Positions 45,504 to 54,547 of a stretch of 64,000 bases of DNA are shown in pieces. Source of the DNA: an uncultured Desulfovibrio sp. GTDB taxonomy: Bacteria; Desulfobacterota; Desulfovibrionia; Desulfovibrionales; Desulfovibrionaceae. Numbering within the stretch: the stretch's first letter is position 1; each line of letters opens with the position of its first letter. A program made the position numbers and the translations under genes. The stretch lies in the NCBI GenBank assembly GCA_913060505.1, contig CAJXRQ010000001.1:248001-312000 (forward strand), written 5' to 3'. Below the pieces are notes generated by a model that made no database searches, was not told where the DNA came from, and was given only the letters and a program-made list of their open reading frames with translations.

Positions 45504-47573
45504 TTAAAAACGGACGGTGAATTTCGTGCCGATTGTAAGCGGCTTTCCGGAAATTAACGCTCCGTTGAAGCAGGAAACGGCGTAGTCTTCGTCCAGCAGG
45601 TTGTTTCCGTAAAGGTACAGATCCCAATCTTCAGACTCGTATCCGATCTTGGCGTTGACCAGTGTGTAATCCGACTGCTTGTAATTATTGTCTTCCGTGA
45701 GATATTGTGCTCCGCGACGGCTGGCGTTTATGCCCAGATAGTAGCCGGAGTCAAAGCGGTAAGTTGTGCCGCAAGTCACAGTATACTCGTTGGTAAAAGG
45801 CAGTTTGTTGCCTTTAAAGTTGGTTGTGGAGTTGAACTTGAAGTCGTCGAATTCATATTCGAACATGTATCCGCCTGAAGCGAATACATCCCATCCGCGC
45901 GTCAGGCGGAGTCGGGCATCCAGTTCCATGCCCGAGCTGTGCGCCTTGGCCGCATTGCGTTTTTCATAGTTGCCGAACGGGCTGGACGCGCTGTACGTGT
46001 CCACCTGCATGTCGTCCCAATCAATATAGAAGAGGGCGGCGTTGCATTCCAACCTGTCATCAAAATGGCGGCCTTTGTAGCCGACTTCATAGGTTGTGGT
46101 GAATTCAGGGTCCACCGCTTCCTGAACCAGAGCTACCTCGGTCATGACGTTGTTGTAGTCGCCAGCCTTGAATCCGCGGGCCACAGAGGCGTATATACGT
46201 TTTTGTTTGTCGAGAAGGTAGGAAACGTTGAGAGACGGTGAAGCGGCTATCCAATGCTTGCTGAGGTTCAGGTCGCCAGTGGCCAGACCGCTGATGTTAG
46301 TCGTGTTTTCCCAATCCAGCTCCTTATGCTCATAGTCGACGCGCATTGTACCGGTAACTTCAACCCTGTCAAAGAACCGGTGGGATAACTCCCCGAATAC
46401 TGCCAAACCTGTAGTCTGGATCGTGGAATCCTGGCGCATGGTGGCACCGGGAGTCATGCCCCAGTCCGCCGCGTTGTTTCCGAAGCTGATTTCCGTGCTG
46501 GTGTCGATGTTTTCATACAGGCCGAACACACCGGCAAGCCATTTCAGGTTTTCCATGTCTCCACCGTTAAGACGGATTTCCTGAGTCACCGTATTGAAGT
46601 CTTCTTCATACTCGCATTGCTGGATATCCCGGCTGGAAAAATCCCAGTCGTGGAGAAAACCATATTGTGATCGGCTGTAGTTGGTGATTGAGGTCATTTT
46701 GAATCCGTCAAAATCCTTTTCCCAGCGAAGGGTCGGAGAGACGAGGAACCCTTTATTGTATCCGGGCTCGTTATTTTCGGTCTTGGTCGTAACCGATTCA
46801 TTCATGAGGCCGCATTGATCGAATCCGCTGTCATAGGAATCGGCATACATGCTGAACGTGAATTTACCTGCTTCGTCCGGTGTCCACTCCAGTTTGCCGC
46901 GTCCGGTAAATTGCTCCGAATTGTTGGAGTCATCCTCATCCAGATACGTGTTTTCGAAATAACCGTCCGAGCGTTTGTAGGATAACGCTACGCGAAATGC
47001 CGACAAATCGTTCAGGGCGCTTCCCAATACACAACTTGTGTTCACGGTATTGTAACTACTGTAATCAACGGATGCTTCGGTCGTGGTCTCACGGGATACC
47101 GGCTTGGTGGTGATGGTGACCATTCCTGCATGGGTGTTGCGTCCGTAAAGAGCTCCCTGGCTGCCGCGAACCACCTCGATCTGTTCCACGTCAAGCTCGG
47201 TATCCAGCGCCACGTAGGGAACGAACACATCATCGATACTGATATTCCAGACCTTATTCATGTTGGATAGCCCGCCCACGCCCCGGTATGAGATTTGGGT
47301 GGTGTAGCCATCCATTTTGTTGAATCCGATGTTCGGGGAAAAGAGTGCCACATCTTCAAGATTTTCTATGTTCAGGTCTTGAAGCTGCGTTTCGGTAAAA
47401 GCCGTCACACTGGCCGGGACGTCCTGCTTGTCTGTTTTTACTTTTTGCGATGTGACCACAACCGGGTCGAGTCGCAAGGCGTCGTCTTCATCCGTATCCT
47501 CATCGGCAAGGGCCGTGAATGGCAACAACAGGCATGCCAACAGGCACAGCAGCAAATGCATAAATTTTTTCAT
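45504..47573 (-). CDS. TonB-dependent outer-membrane receptor
   Basis: A 689-residue outer-membrane barrel. Visible parts are a signal peptide (MKKFMHLLLCLLACLLLPFTALA), a TonB box (DPVVVTSQK), a plug domain (VPASVTAFTETQLQDLNIENL, VRGSQGALYGRNTHAGMV) and a barrel ending in an aromatic FTVRF. I chose ATG 47573, six bases after GGAG, over the GTG at 47585. It is of the siderophore/FyuA-like class. It is divergent from an AraC regulator and next to the cobalamin-riboswitch operon, so the ligand could be a siderophore, heme or a corrinoid; the sequence does not decide. Confidence 0.92.
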   Translation of the reverse strand: MKKFMHLLLCLLACLLLPFTALADEDTDEDDALRLDPVVVTSQKVKTDKQDVPASVTAFTETQLQDLNIENLEDVALFSPNIGFNKMDGYTTQISYRGVGGLSNMNKVWNISIDDVFVPYVALDTELDVEQIEVVRGSQGALYGRNTHAGMVTITTKPVSRETTTEASVDYSSYNTVNTSCVLGSALNDLSAFRVALSYKRSDGYFENTYLDEDDSNNSEQFTGRGKLEWTPDEAGKFTFSMYADSYDSGFDQCGLMNESVTTKTENNEPGYNKGFLVSPTLRWEKDFDGFKMTSITNYSRSQYGFLHDWDFSSRDIQQCEYEEDFNTVTQEIRLNGGDMENLKWLAGVFGLYENIDTSTEISFGNNAADWGMTPGATMRQDSTIQTTGLAVFGELSHRFFDRVEVTGTMRVDYEHKELDWENTTNISGLATGDLNLSKHWIAASPSLNVSYLLDKQKRIYASVARGFKAGDYNNVMTEVALVQEAVDPEFTTTYEVGYKGRHFDDRLECNAALFYIDWDDMQVDTYSASSPFGNYEKRNAAKAHSSGMELDARLRLTRGWDVFASGGYMFEYEFDDFKFNSTTNFKGNKLPFTNEYTVTCGTTYRFDSGYYLGINASRRGAQYLTEDNNYKQSDYTLVNAKIGYESEDWDLYLYGNNLLDEDYAVSCFNGALISGKPLTIGTKFTVRF

Positions 47574-47790
47574 AAGGTTCTCCACGTATCTAAAAAAATG
47601 GGGTTGGATTTCCCTTTAGGTAGTCGGAGTCCCATATGATTTCTTCCCGCAGCCGTACAAAAACGACTCACGGAAGGTTTGCACTTCTTTTCTCCCGACG
47701 TTTAATTCCCACATCCGGGCTTGACATTTGTCGCGATATTGATTTTCGTTCTCAGTGTTTTGTCTGTCTTAAAAGAGGGGGAGTTGATTG

Positions 47791-48765
47791 ATGGAGGGAA
47801 ACTCGCACCGCGGCAAAGCCGTGGACGGGAATGATTTTCCCCAGCTGCGGCGCCATGAGGTCCAGCAGGGGATTTTTTTGAGCTTGTTGGATGGAAAGTT
47901 CGAGAAAGATGCGGTCTCGCATTTCGAGCACAAACGGGAAACTGTCGAGTTCAATTTTATTTTGTCGGGGCGGGCTCGGGCTTCGGTTCGGCGGCATACG
48001 GACTTTGAGCGTATTGATGTCCAGCCGGGCACTTTTATGGCGATTTACCTGCCTTCATCCGAGGGAGATTTTAGCATCAGCGCAGGGCAGGACGTACGGA
48101 TGCTGGGCATCGAATTAGAGCTGGCGCAGCTTGAATCACTGTTCGCACAGCAGGATTCAGGACTGCTCAAACGGTTGCATGTGGCCCCGGAAACCCTGTT
48201 CAACAACAGTCTCGCCATTTCTCCGGCCCAGAAAATGGTTGCTCGCCAGATGTTGGCCTGTTCGCTTTCGGGCGTTGCTCTGACCTTGTTTCTTCAGGCC
48301 AAGACATTAGAAATGCTTGCTTACCAGATAGAGTTGTTCACCCGATTCGAAAGCCGGGATGACAATGCCAGACCGCATGAGCCGCTGCCTTTGGGGGACG
48401 AGAAAAAAGTCCGCCGGGCGAGGGAGCTTCTGAAGGAACAGATGGCCGATCCGCCGAATCTTGAGGAATTGGCCCGGTTGTGCCATCTCAATGTTGGCAA
48501 GCTGAAAAAAGGGTTTCGCAGTGTTTTTGGGAGCACGGCCTTTGGGTGCCTGCACGAGGATCGTATGGAACGGGCGCACCAGTTGCTGTCCACACGGCAG
48601 ATGAATGTCAGTCAGGTGGCCTGGGAGGTCGGGTATACCAATGTAGGCCATTTTAGCGTGGCGTTTCGCAAGGCCTACGGAGAAAGCCCCAAGAAGTTTC
48701 AGCAGCAGCTTGCTCTTTTCCCCGAAATGGCGGGCCACAGGTTCCGGTTGGATGTGTGTTCCTGA
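47791..48765 (+). CDS. AraC-family transcriptional regulator (PchR-like)
   Basis: A 324-residue regulator with an N-terminal ligand-sensing domain (FNFILSGRARASVRRH, GTFMAIYLPSSEGDF) and a C-terminal double helix-turn-helix (NLEELARLCHLNVGKLKKGF; VSQVAWEVGYTNVGHFSVAF). PchR-type proteins activate siderophore receptor genes when the ligand is bound, and the divergent TonB receptor gene fits that. I used ATG 47791 with GGGGAG seven bases upstream. The 217-base gap likely holds the shared operators. Confidence 0.9.
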   Translation: MEGNSHRGKAVDGNDFPQLRRHEVQQGIFLSLLDGKFEKDAVSHFEHKRETVEFNFILSGRARASVRRHTDFERIDVQPGTFMAIYLPSSEGDFSISAGQDVRMLGIELELAQLESLFAQQDSGLLKRLHVAPETLFNNSLAISPAQKMVARQMLACSLSGVALTLFLQAKTLEMLAYQIELFTRFESRDDNARPHEPLPLGDEKKVRRARELLKEQMADPPNLEELARLCHLNVGKLKKGFRSVFGSTAFGCLHEDRMERAHQLLSTRQMNVSQVAWEVGYTNVGHFSVAFRKAYGESPKKFQQQLALFPEMAGHRFRLDVCS

Positions 48766-48796
48766 GCCGGCTGGGGGCGTATGGCACGGGGTGCAA

Positions 48797-48902
48797 AAAA
48801 CAGGAAATTCGGGACAGGGATAAGGTCAGGGGTGAAAGCTCTTTTGGTGGCGCAAATGCGCTATTGCAACCGGTGAGTACCACGAAAGGCATTTCCTGTT
48901 TT
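48797..48902. repeat. Long-spaced inverted repeat between convergent genes
   Basis: AAAACAGGAAAT at 48797-48808 and its exact reverse complement at 48891-48902 enclose 82 bases. It lies between the converging AraC and cbiK genes. The enclosed part has a GCGCAAATGCGC-like dyad. It may form a large cruciform or RNA stem and act as a terminator. Confidence 0.55.
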
Positions 48903-48943
48903 CAGGGGAACTTCAAAAAACGGGATGGGAAGCTGCATGCTGC

Positions 48944-49738
48944 CTAACGGCGTTCAAGCCGTTTCATGGCTTCGTCGAGATGGGCCAGCCATATTGCCGC
49001 CAGCGCATCGTATTCTCCGGCTCCTTTGAGTACGGCTTCGCAGGATATTCCGATTTTTTCCAGCACACTTTTCCATGTGTGCCCGCTTTTGCCCACCATA
49101 TCTTTTGAGGCGTGGTGCCCTGCGCCGAACAGGAATGGAAGCAGAAATGCCTTTTCCACGCCCCGTTGCATGAGCTTGTCGCGTATTGCTTCTATGCCGG
49201 GTTCGGCCTCAAGCGCTCCTACGAATACGTCCGGATCAAGCTGCTGGATACAGTCGTGCAATCCTTCGTAATAGACGTTGCCCGGATGCAGTGTGCCATG
49301 TCCCATGAGCAGGACCGCCTCGCGAGCCTTGCGGTGTGTTGGGAGTACGGAAAGTATGGCCTGCGCCACCTGTTCAATGTCTTCTTCTCCGGCCAGCAGC
49401 GGAAAACCCACTTCAACGCGTTCGAATCCGTTTTCTTGGAGCATGAACTTGCTGGCCAGCGGGAGAAGATCATGAAATTCCGATCCGGGGATCATGTGGA
49501 GGGATTGCACGGCCACGCGCTTTGTGCCCTGATCCAGCAGCCGTTGCAATGCTTCGGAAACGGAGTCGGCCTGTTCTCCGGCCCGGACCATGCGTCCGCG
49601 GATGGCTTTCGAGGTGTAAGCCTTGAAAACGGGCACATTTGGCCATGCTTTTTGTACGCGTTCCACCATCCGGTCGAGGGCCGCCATTGCGTTTTGATGG
49701 CGTGATCCGTACGAGGCCAATATTATTGCTTTATTCAT
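48944..49738 (-). CDS. cbiK: Sirohydrochlorin cobaltochelatase, cytoplasmic form
   Basis: A 264-residue CbiK that inserts Co2+ into sirohydrochlorin in the anaerobic B12 pathway. The catalytic His and metal ligands are seen in LLMGHGTLHPGN, VGALEAEPGIE and FGAGHHASKDM. There is no signal peptide. It is last in the riboswitch-controlled operon and overlaps cobI by eight bases. A second CbiK with a signal peptide opens the same operon. Confidence 0.93.
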   Translation of the reverse strand: MNKAIILASYGSRHQNAMAALDRMVERVQKAWPNVPVFKAYTSKAIRGRMVRAGEQADSVSEALQRLLDQGTKRVAVQSLHMIPGSEFHDLLPLASKFMLQENGFERVEVGFPLLAGEEDIEQVAQAILSVLPTHRKAREAVLLMGHGTLHPGNVYYEGLHDCIQQLDPDVFVGALEAEPGIEAIRDKLMQRGVEKAFLLPFLFGAGHHASKDMVGKSGHTWKSVLEKIGISCEAVLKGAGEYDALAAIWLAHLDEAMKRLERR

Positions 49739-50447
49739 GCGGGTTCTTTCGTACCAGCGCCAGACTGAAGTAGTGCGGCTTTTCCGGAGCGTCCTTGATG
49801 TCCATGAGTATGGATTCGTTTTCCATGCCCAGCCGTGAAACCAGTACGGTTTTGTCGTCGAGACGCAATTCGTTCAATGTGTCGCGTATTTCCGTAAAGT
49901 TTTTGTAGGTCTTCAGGATAACGGCATTGTCGGCATTGTCCAGCAGTTCTTTAAGCCGGTTTTTATCGCAAACCCCGGACGTGACCACAAGGCTTTCCTT
50001 GGATTCCGCCAATATGAAGCCCACGCGGGCAGCAGCGGCCTGATAGGAAGTAATACCGGGAACCACGCCGGTACGCAATTCCGGGGCGAGACGCTTGAGT
50101 GTGTTCAGCAGGTAGCCGAAGGTGCTGTAGGTCAGAGGATCGCCCAGTGTCAGGAAGACGGCGTTGTTTCCATCTCGCAGTTCTTCCGCCACGATGTTGG
50201 CATTGGTTTCCCAAGCGTTGCGCAACAATGCCTTGTCGCGGGTCATGGGAAAGCCCAGTTGCACTATGCGCACTTCTTTGCGCATGTGCGGACGGGCGAT
50301 GTTCAAGGCCGTGGAGTAGTCGTTTTTGGTGGAAGATGCCGCAAAAACGACGTCCGCATCGTTGAGTATTCTGACGGCCTTGAGTGTCAGCAGTTCCGGA
50401 TCTCCGGGGCCGACGCCGATGCCGTACAGCATGCCGGGTTTTGTCAT
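49731..50447 (-). CDS. cbiL: Precorrin-2/cobalt-factor II C20-methyltransferase
   Basis: A 238-residue tetrapyrrole methylase that uses SAM to methylate C20 of the cobalt-factor. Typical parts are GMLYGIGVGPGDPELLTLKAV, FLTLGDPLTYSTFGYLL, the VVPGITSYQAAAARVGF turn and AVILKTYKNF. CbiL is the anaerobic-pathway name and CobI the aerobic one; the CbiK neighbour favours CbiL. It acts directly after CbiK in the pathway. Confidence 0.93.
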   Translation of the reverse strand: MTKPGMLYGIGVGPGDPELLTLKAVRILNDADVVFAASSTKNDYSTALNIARPHMRKEVRIVQLGFPMTRDKALLRNAWETNANIVAEELRDGNNAVFLTLGDPLTYSTFGYLLNTLKRLAPELRTGVVPGITSYQAAAARVGFILAESKESLVVTSGVCDKNRLKELLDNADNAVILKTYKNFTEIRDTLNELRLDDKTVLVSRLGMENESILMDIKDAPEKPHYFSLALVRKNPHE

Positions 50448-50504
50448 TGTATGGTATCCCTTTCGCCTGTTTCGGGCAGGCGTTGGTGAATGTTGTTTAC
50501 AGTG

Positions 50505-51440
50505 TTATTGGATTGGCAATTTCAGAATGGAACGGATTTTTTCGATTCCTTCAAGCAGACGCAGGGTGGGGCGTGACACAATGTCCTCATCCACCGTATA
50601 CACCCGTCCTTCCTTCACGGCCTTGATGGCGTTAAAGCCGGGCGTTTTTTTGATGCCATTTATATTTGTTTTGTTCATGGTCCCCGTTTGGGCCAGATAT
50701 ACGTCAATACTTGCTCCCCTGGCGATGATTCGTTCCGCGCCGTAGTTGGCTATGTTGGTGCCGTGACGCGGGGTTGCATCCTGTGCCGCGTTAATGCCTC
50801 CGGCTGCCATAAGGGCGAACATGGTTGAGGACTGCGGTGAAAACGTGCTCAGTTTGCGGTGTATTGACTCAAAAAAGACCCGTGGCCGTTGTTTGGCGGG
50901 AATATGCTCAATGGCCTGATTCAGTGTATGAATCCGTGCCTTGAAGTTCCTGACCATGGTTTTGGCCTGGACTTCGGAACCGGTCAATGTTCCCAGCATT
51001 TTCCAGTAGTCGTAGATGGATTTCATGTCCGAAGGCTGGAGAACTGCTATCGTAATACCGGAGCGTTGCAAAGCCTGCCATAGGGCTGAATAGGCGCGCC
51101 AGTGCATGGGACGGATAAGCACGAGATCGGGCTTGGCGGCCAGAAAGCGTTCAATGCCGTCTCGGGCGTTGAAACGAGGTCTGTTCGTGATGGAAGCCGG
51201 ATAGTGATCGCTGCGGGATATGCCGATAATGGCATCCTCCCGTCCCAGTGAACACAGGTTTTCCGTGTGCGCGCCGTAAAGTGAGATGATGCGCGTAAAT
51301 GGTTTGTGTACGGCAACGATTCGGCCCACGGAATCCGTGATTGTGGTTTCAGTCGCGGAGGCAGCAGAGGCTGGTGCCGCCAGCAAAAGGGACATGAAAA
51401 GGGCAATGTAAACGGTATACCGCGCAAACATTGAAAACAT
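50505..51440 (-). CDS. Periplasmic binding protein of a BtuF/FepB-type importer
   Basis: A 311-residue class III binding protein with a signal peptide (IALFMSLLLAAPASA). It shows the paired lobes of the B12/siderophore group (RIISLYGAHTENLCSLGREDAIIG; FLAAKPDLVLIRPMHW) joined by one long helix. I used ATG 51440, which shares one base with the ATPase stop. The ligand is unknown; the operon suggests corrinoid, cobalt-chelate or heme. Confidence 0.88.
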   Translation of the reverse strand: MFSMFARYTVYIALFMSLLLAAPASAASATETTITDSVGRIVAVHKPFTRIISLYGAHTENLCSLGREDAIIGISRSDHYPASITNRPRFNARDGIERFLAAKPDLVLIRPMHWRAYSALWQALQRSGITIAVLQPSDMKSIYDYWKMLGTLTGSEVQAKTMVRNFKARIHTLNQAIEHIPAKQRPRVFFESIHRKLSTFSPQSSTMFALMAAGGINAAQDATPRHGTNIANYGAERIIARGASIDVYLAQTGTMNKTNINGIKKTPGFNAIKAVKEGRVYTVDEDIVSRPTLRLLEGIEKIRSILKLPIQ

Positions 51441-52228
51441 TATGAGGACTCCGGCCGGAAGAAAACAGCCAGTGATTCGGAAAAAACGTCTCGGCGTACC
51501 TGGCAATCCACGTCGAATACCGTATGCACGTTTTGTGTGGTCAGTGTTTCGGATACCGGGCCGGCGGCATGGACGCTTCCTTGCCGCAGGAAGACGATAT
51601 GATCTGCAAAAGCAGCGGCGTGGTTCAGGTCATGCAGCACGGACACCACGGTGTTTCCTTTCTCGCGGACCAATGTGCGCATTGTGCGCAGTGTGCGCAT
51701 AGAGTGGCTGATGTCCTGATTGGCTGTTGGTTCGTCCAGAAGCAGCACGGGCGTATCCTGAGCCAGTGTGCGTGCCAGCATGGTGCGCTGGCGTTCCCCG
51801 CCGGAGAGTTCCGTCACCCGGCGAAGGGCAAACTGTGCAATGTTCATGGCAGCCATGGCCTGTTCCACCTGCTCGAAGTCTGAGGCGCGAGGGGCGGCAA
51901 AGCGGGGAATGTGCGGATGGCGTCCCATGAATACGGTTTCACGTACGGTGAATGGAAAGGAAAATTCGTGGAATTGCGGCATGAGAGCCGCATTGCGCGC
52001 CATTTTTCTCGGAGACATGCCCGTGGTGGATTCGCCGAACAGATGTACGGTCCCTGATTGCGGCTTGAGTTGGCCAGTCATAATGTTCAACAGCGTGGAT
52101 TTGCCGCTGCCGTTGGGACCGACGATGGCTGTCAGCAGTCCTTGCGGGATATCCAGATTCAGTCCGGCAAAAAGCGGTTGCCCGTGACCAAAATATAGAT
52201 CCCGTATGGTGTATGCGTGTCGTGGCAT
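51440..52228 (-). CDS. ABC transporter ATPase of the B12/siderophore type
   Basis: A 262-residue ATPase with GPNGSGKSTLLN, LSGGERQR and VLLLDEPTANQD. The family (BtuD/FecE/FepC) drives vitamin B12, heme or ferric-siderophore uptake. It lies one base after the permease gene and overlaps the binding-protein gene by one base. It was not named btuD because the substrate is not proven. Confidence 0.92.
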   Translation of the reverse strand: MPRHAYTIRDLYFGHGQPLFAGLNLDIPQGLLTAIVGPNGSGKSTLLNIMTGQLKPQSGTVHLFGESTTGMSPRKMARNAALMPQFHEFSFPFTVRETVFMGRHPHIPRFAAPRASDFEQVEQAMAAMNIAQFALRRVTELSGGERQRTMLARTLAQDTPVLLLDEPTANQDISHSMRTLRTMRTLVREKGNTVVSVLHDLNHAAAFADHIVFLRQGSVHAAGPVSETLTTQNVHTVFDVDCQVRRDVFSESLAVFFRPESS

Positions 52229-52229
52229 T

Positions 52230-53264
52230 TTAGCTCCGGGCCAGCTTGCGGCTGAAGATGAAGCAGAAAACGGGACCGCCTATCAACGCGGTAAGGACAC
52301 CCACCGGGACTTCGTGCGGTAATACAGCCCGTGTCAATGTGTCTGCCCCCAAAAGCAGGATGGCTCCACCAAGGCCGGAGGCAGGAAGTAACAGGCGGTT
52401 GTCCGGGCCGCAGGCAAGACGCATGAGGTGGGGAACAATCAGGCCCACGAAACCGATGATTCCGGATACGGCGACACATGCTGCGCCCATAAGCGTGGCA
52501 ATGGCCAGCAGGGCCGTTCTGGTTTTGCCTGTTTCCACCCCCAACGAACGAGCCGTGGTGTCGCCCGTGGACATGATGTTCATGTCCCGCGCCATGAACA
52601 GGCAGGCAGTAAGCCCGGCACCCGCTGCAGTCACGGCCAGCAGGGCCTCGGACCATGTCGTGGCGGTAAAGCTGCCCATGAGCCAGTAGATGATCACGGA
52701 AACACGTTCATCGGCCATGTATTTCATGAAACTGATGCCTGCAGAAAGCATGGCCGAGACAATGACACCGGAAAGAATGAGGTTGGTGGGGGAAAGTTTG
52801 TGTGTGCTCCCGGCGATTGCCATGACTCCCAGCAGGGTTGCCGCCGCGCCTGCAAAAGCGCACAGGCCAACGGACCAGATCCCGGCGAAGTTGAGTCCCA
52901 GCAACAACGCCAGCGACGCTCCGAAAGCAGCGCCCGAGGAAACTCCCAACGTAAACGGTTCGGCCAGCGGGTTGAGCAGTATGCCCTGAAAGGTCGTTCC
53001 GGCCACGGCAAGACCAAATCCCACCGCCGCTGACGTAATGATACGCGGCAACCGTACATTGAAAATTACTTCCGAAATCATCGGGTCGGAAAGAGAACCC
53101 GCTCCCCGCAGTTGTTCCGCCAAAATCGAGAGGACTTTGGCGGGTGCCACAGGAATGAATCCCATGCCTGTGGCCGCGACCATCAGGCAGAGAAGCACTG
53201 CCGTCATCAGGGTCAGCCAAAACAAAGGCTTGCTGACGGACATGCGGGGAGCGGTTGCTTTCAT
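52230..53264 (-). CDS. ABC transporter permease of the FecCD/BtuC type
   Basis: A 344-residue membrane protein with about ten helices. Markers are VRLPRIITSAAVGFGLAVAG, LNPLAEPFTLGVSSGAAFGA and the coupling-helix region ARSLGVETGKTR, plus GFVGLIVPHLMRLACG and the closing GGPVFCFIFSRKL. It lies seven bases after the periplasmic chelatase gene and is cotranscribed with it. Confidence 0.93.
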   Translation of the reverse strand: MKATAPRMSVSKPLFWLTLMTAVLLCLMVAATGMGFIPVAPAKVLSILAEQLRGAGSLSDPMISEVIFNVRLPRIITSAAVGFGLAVAGTTFQGILLNPLAEPFTLGVSSGAAFGASLALLLGLNFAGIWSVGLCAFAGAAATLLGVMAIAGSTHKLSPTNLILSGVIVSAMLSAGISFMKYMADERVSVIIYWLMGSFTATTWSEALLAVTAAGAGLTACLFMARDMNIMSTGDTTARSLGVETGKTRTALLAIATLMGAACVAVSGIIGFVGLIVPHLMRLACGPDNRLLLPASGLGGAILLLGADTLTRAVLPHEVPVGVLTALIGGPVFCFIFSRKLARS

Positions 53265-53271
53265 TGTTGCC

Positions 53272-54258
53272 CTATTGAGCGGCTTTTTGGGTCATGGCGT
53301 CCTTGAGGTGGACCACATAGAGTTGCGCCCATTCCGGAACAACGCCCAGTCCGCGAAGTTCAGCCTTCACAGTAAAGCCTGCCTTTGTCAGCATAGTTTT
53401 CCATGCGTCGTCTTCGTCCCCGGCCATGTCATTGTTGGCGTGATCGCCCGCAACGATCATGAGCGGTTTCAAGAGCACCTTCTTTTTGCCGGAGACCTTG
53501 AGCGCAGCCAAAGCCTGATCGAATCCGGGGAATCCTTCCACGCAGCCGATGATAACGGGCCAACCGTATTCTTTTTGCAAAACAGTCTGGAATTCTGCGT
53601 AAATACCAGTGGAGAAAAAGTCGTTGCCGTGTCCCATGTAGACCAGGGCGGCGTCCATTTTTCTGGCCTGTTCCACGTCCGCTTTCAGAGTCTTGGCGGC
53701 AATGGCGAGATCTGTTTTATATGGATGGGCTTCTCCCGGCATACCCAGTGCAGGACGTCCAAGTTCCAGGCGTGTGAACGGCGTGTGACGCGGCTTGAGC
53801 GCATGGATGGAACGCAGGCCCTGAACCATGTTGGCTGTATCCTGATACTCCTCGCCAGCAAAAACATGCAGGGATTGAACTGTGATGTCGCGATATCCCT
53901 GATTTTGCAGGTCGGCAATAGTGGCTAACGGAGTCTTCACGTGCAGCACTTCGGCCGGAACTTCGGGGTGAGCTTTTTGCCATGCCTTGTCTTGGCTGCG
54001 CTCAATCCAGATTTTGCGAATGATGTTCGACGTGAAAGCCAGTTTAACCGGAATTTTCGGAAAAGCCTTTTGTACTGTTTTTTGAATGGAAAGAATGGAA
54101 ACAAGAGCTTCGGGATAGGATGTACCGAATGCCGTGAGCACAATTGCTTTTTTGGCCGTGCCGTTTTCATTGCCGTGGCTTGCGTTGGCAACGGTAGCTG
54201 CCATAAACAAGACCATGGCCAGACATATGGCCACAATTTTTCTGCAATGGTTGTGCAT
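53272..54258 (-). CDS. Periplasmic cobaltochelatase-type protein (CbiKP)
   Basis: A 328-residue CbiK homologue with a signal peptide (MHNHCRKIVAICLAMVLFMAATVANA). The chelatase residues are kept: YMGHGNDFFS, IGCVEGFPGFD and MIVAGDHANNDMAGD. Desulfovibrio vulgaris is known to have both cytosolic and periplasmic CbiK proteins, with the periplasmic one linked to heme or metal transport. I used ATG 54258 with GGAGG five bases upstream. It is first in the operon, straight after the riboswitch. Confidence 0.92.
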   Translation of the reverse strand: MHNHCRKIVAICLAMVLFMAATVANASHGNENGTAKKAIVLTAFGTSYPEALVSILSIQKTVQKAFPKIPVKLAFTSNIIRKIWIERSQDKAWQKAHPEVPAEVLHVKTPLATIADLQNQGYRDITVQSLHVFAGEEYQDTANMVQGLRSIHALKPRHTPFTRLELGRPALGMPGEAHPYKTDLAIAAKTLKADVEQARKMDAALVYMGHGNDFFSTGIYAEFQTVLQKEYGWPVIIGCVEGFPGFDQALAALKVSGKKKVLLKPLMIVAGDHANNDMAGDEDDAWKTMLTKAGFTVKAELRGLGVVPEWAQLYVVHLKDAMTQKAAQ

Positions 54259-54383
54259 GATATCCTCCGACTGTTGGGAGGGGCGGTGAATAAGAAGTGC
54301 AAAGAAGAAGCGTATTGAAACACCTGCACCGAAGTATTCGTACGGCAATTGCCCCGTTGCCGCCGAATTTGCCATGGACAAGC

Positions 54384-54541
54384 TTCGGGCAGGTCTTCCG
54401 GCTTTCCCCGCCTGTTTTCGGCCTTCCCGGACAAATAAGCCCAGTGGCTCGCTTGGAAAACAGGTTTTAGAGGTCTACGGCGGCGGGTCCGCTCCCGATT
54501 TTCACGGGATTCCCTATCAAGTCCTGGCGGACACCTGAAGC
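54384..54541 (-). promoter_or_regulatory. Cobalamin riboswitch
   Basis: The minus strand carries the cobalamin riboswitch core: CTTCAGGTGTCC at the 5' end, TTGATAGGGAATCCCGTGAA, GCGGACCCGCCGC, the B12 box GCCACTGGGC (54442-54448 region), CCGGGAAGGCCG and closing GGAAGACCTGCC. The 125-base stretch to the cbiKP start should hold the expression platform. When adenosylcobalamin is plentiful, the operon below should be off. Confidence 0.95.
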
Positions 54542-54547
54542 AAGGTC

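Noticed and set aside
45427-45507. AGGAGG followed by ATG on the plus strand near the TonB receptor end
   Set aside because: The Shine-Dalgarno-like sequence directly abuts the ATG with no spacing, and the 26-codon product has no features.
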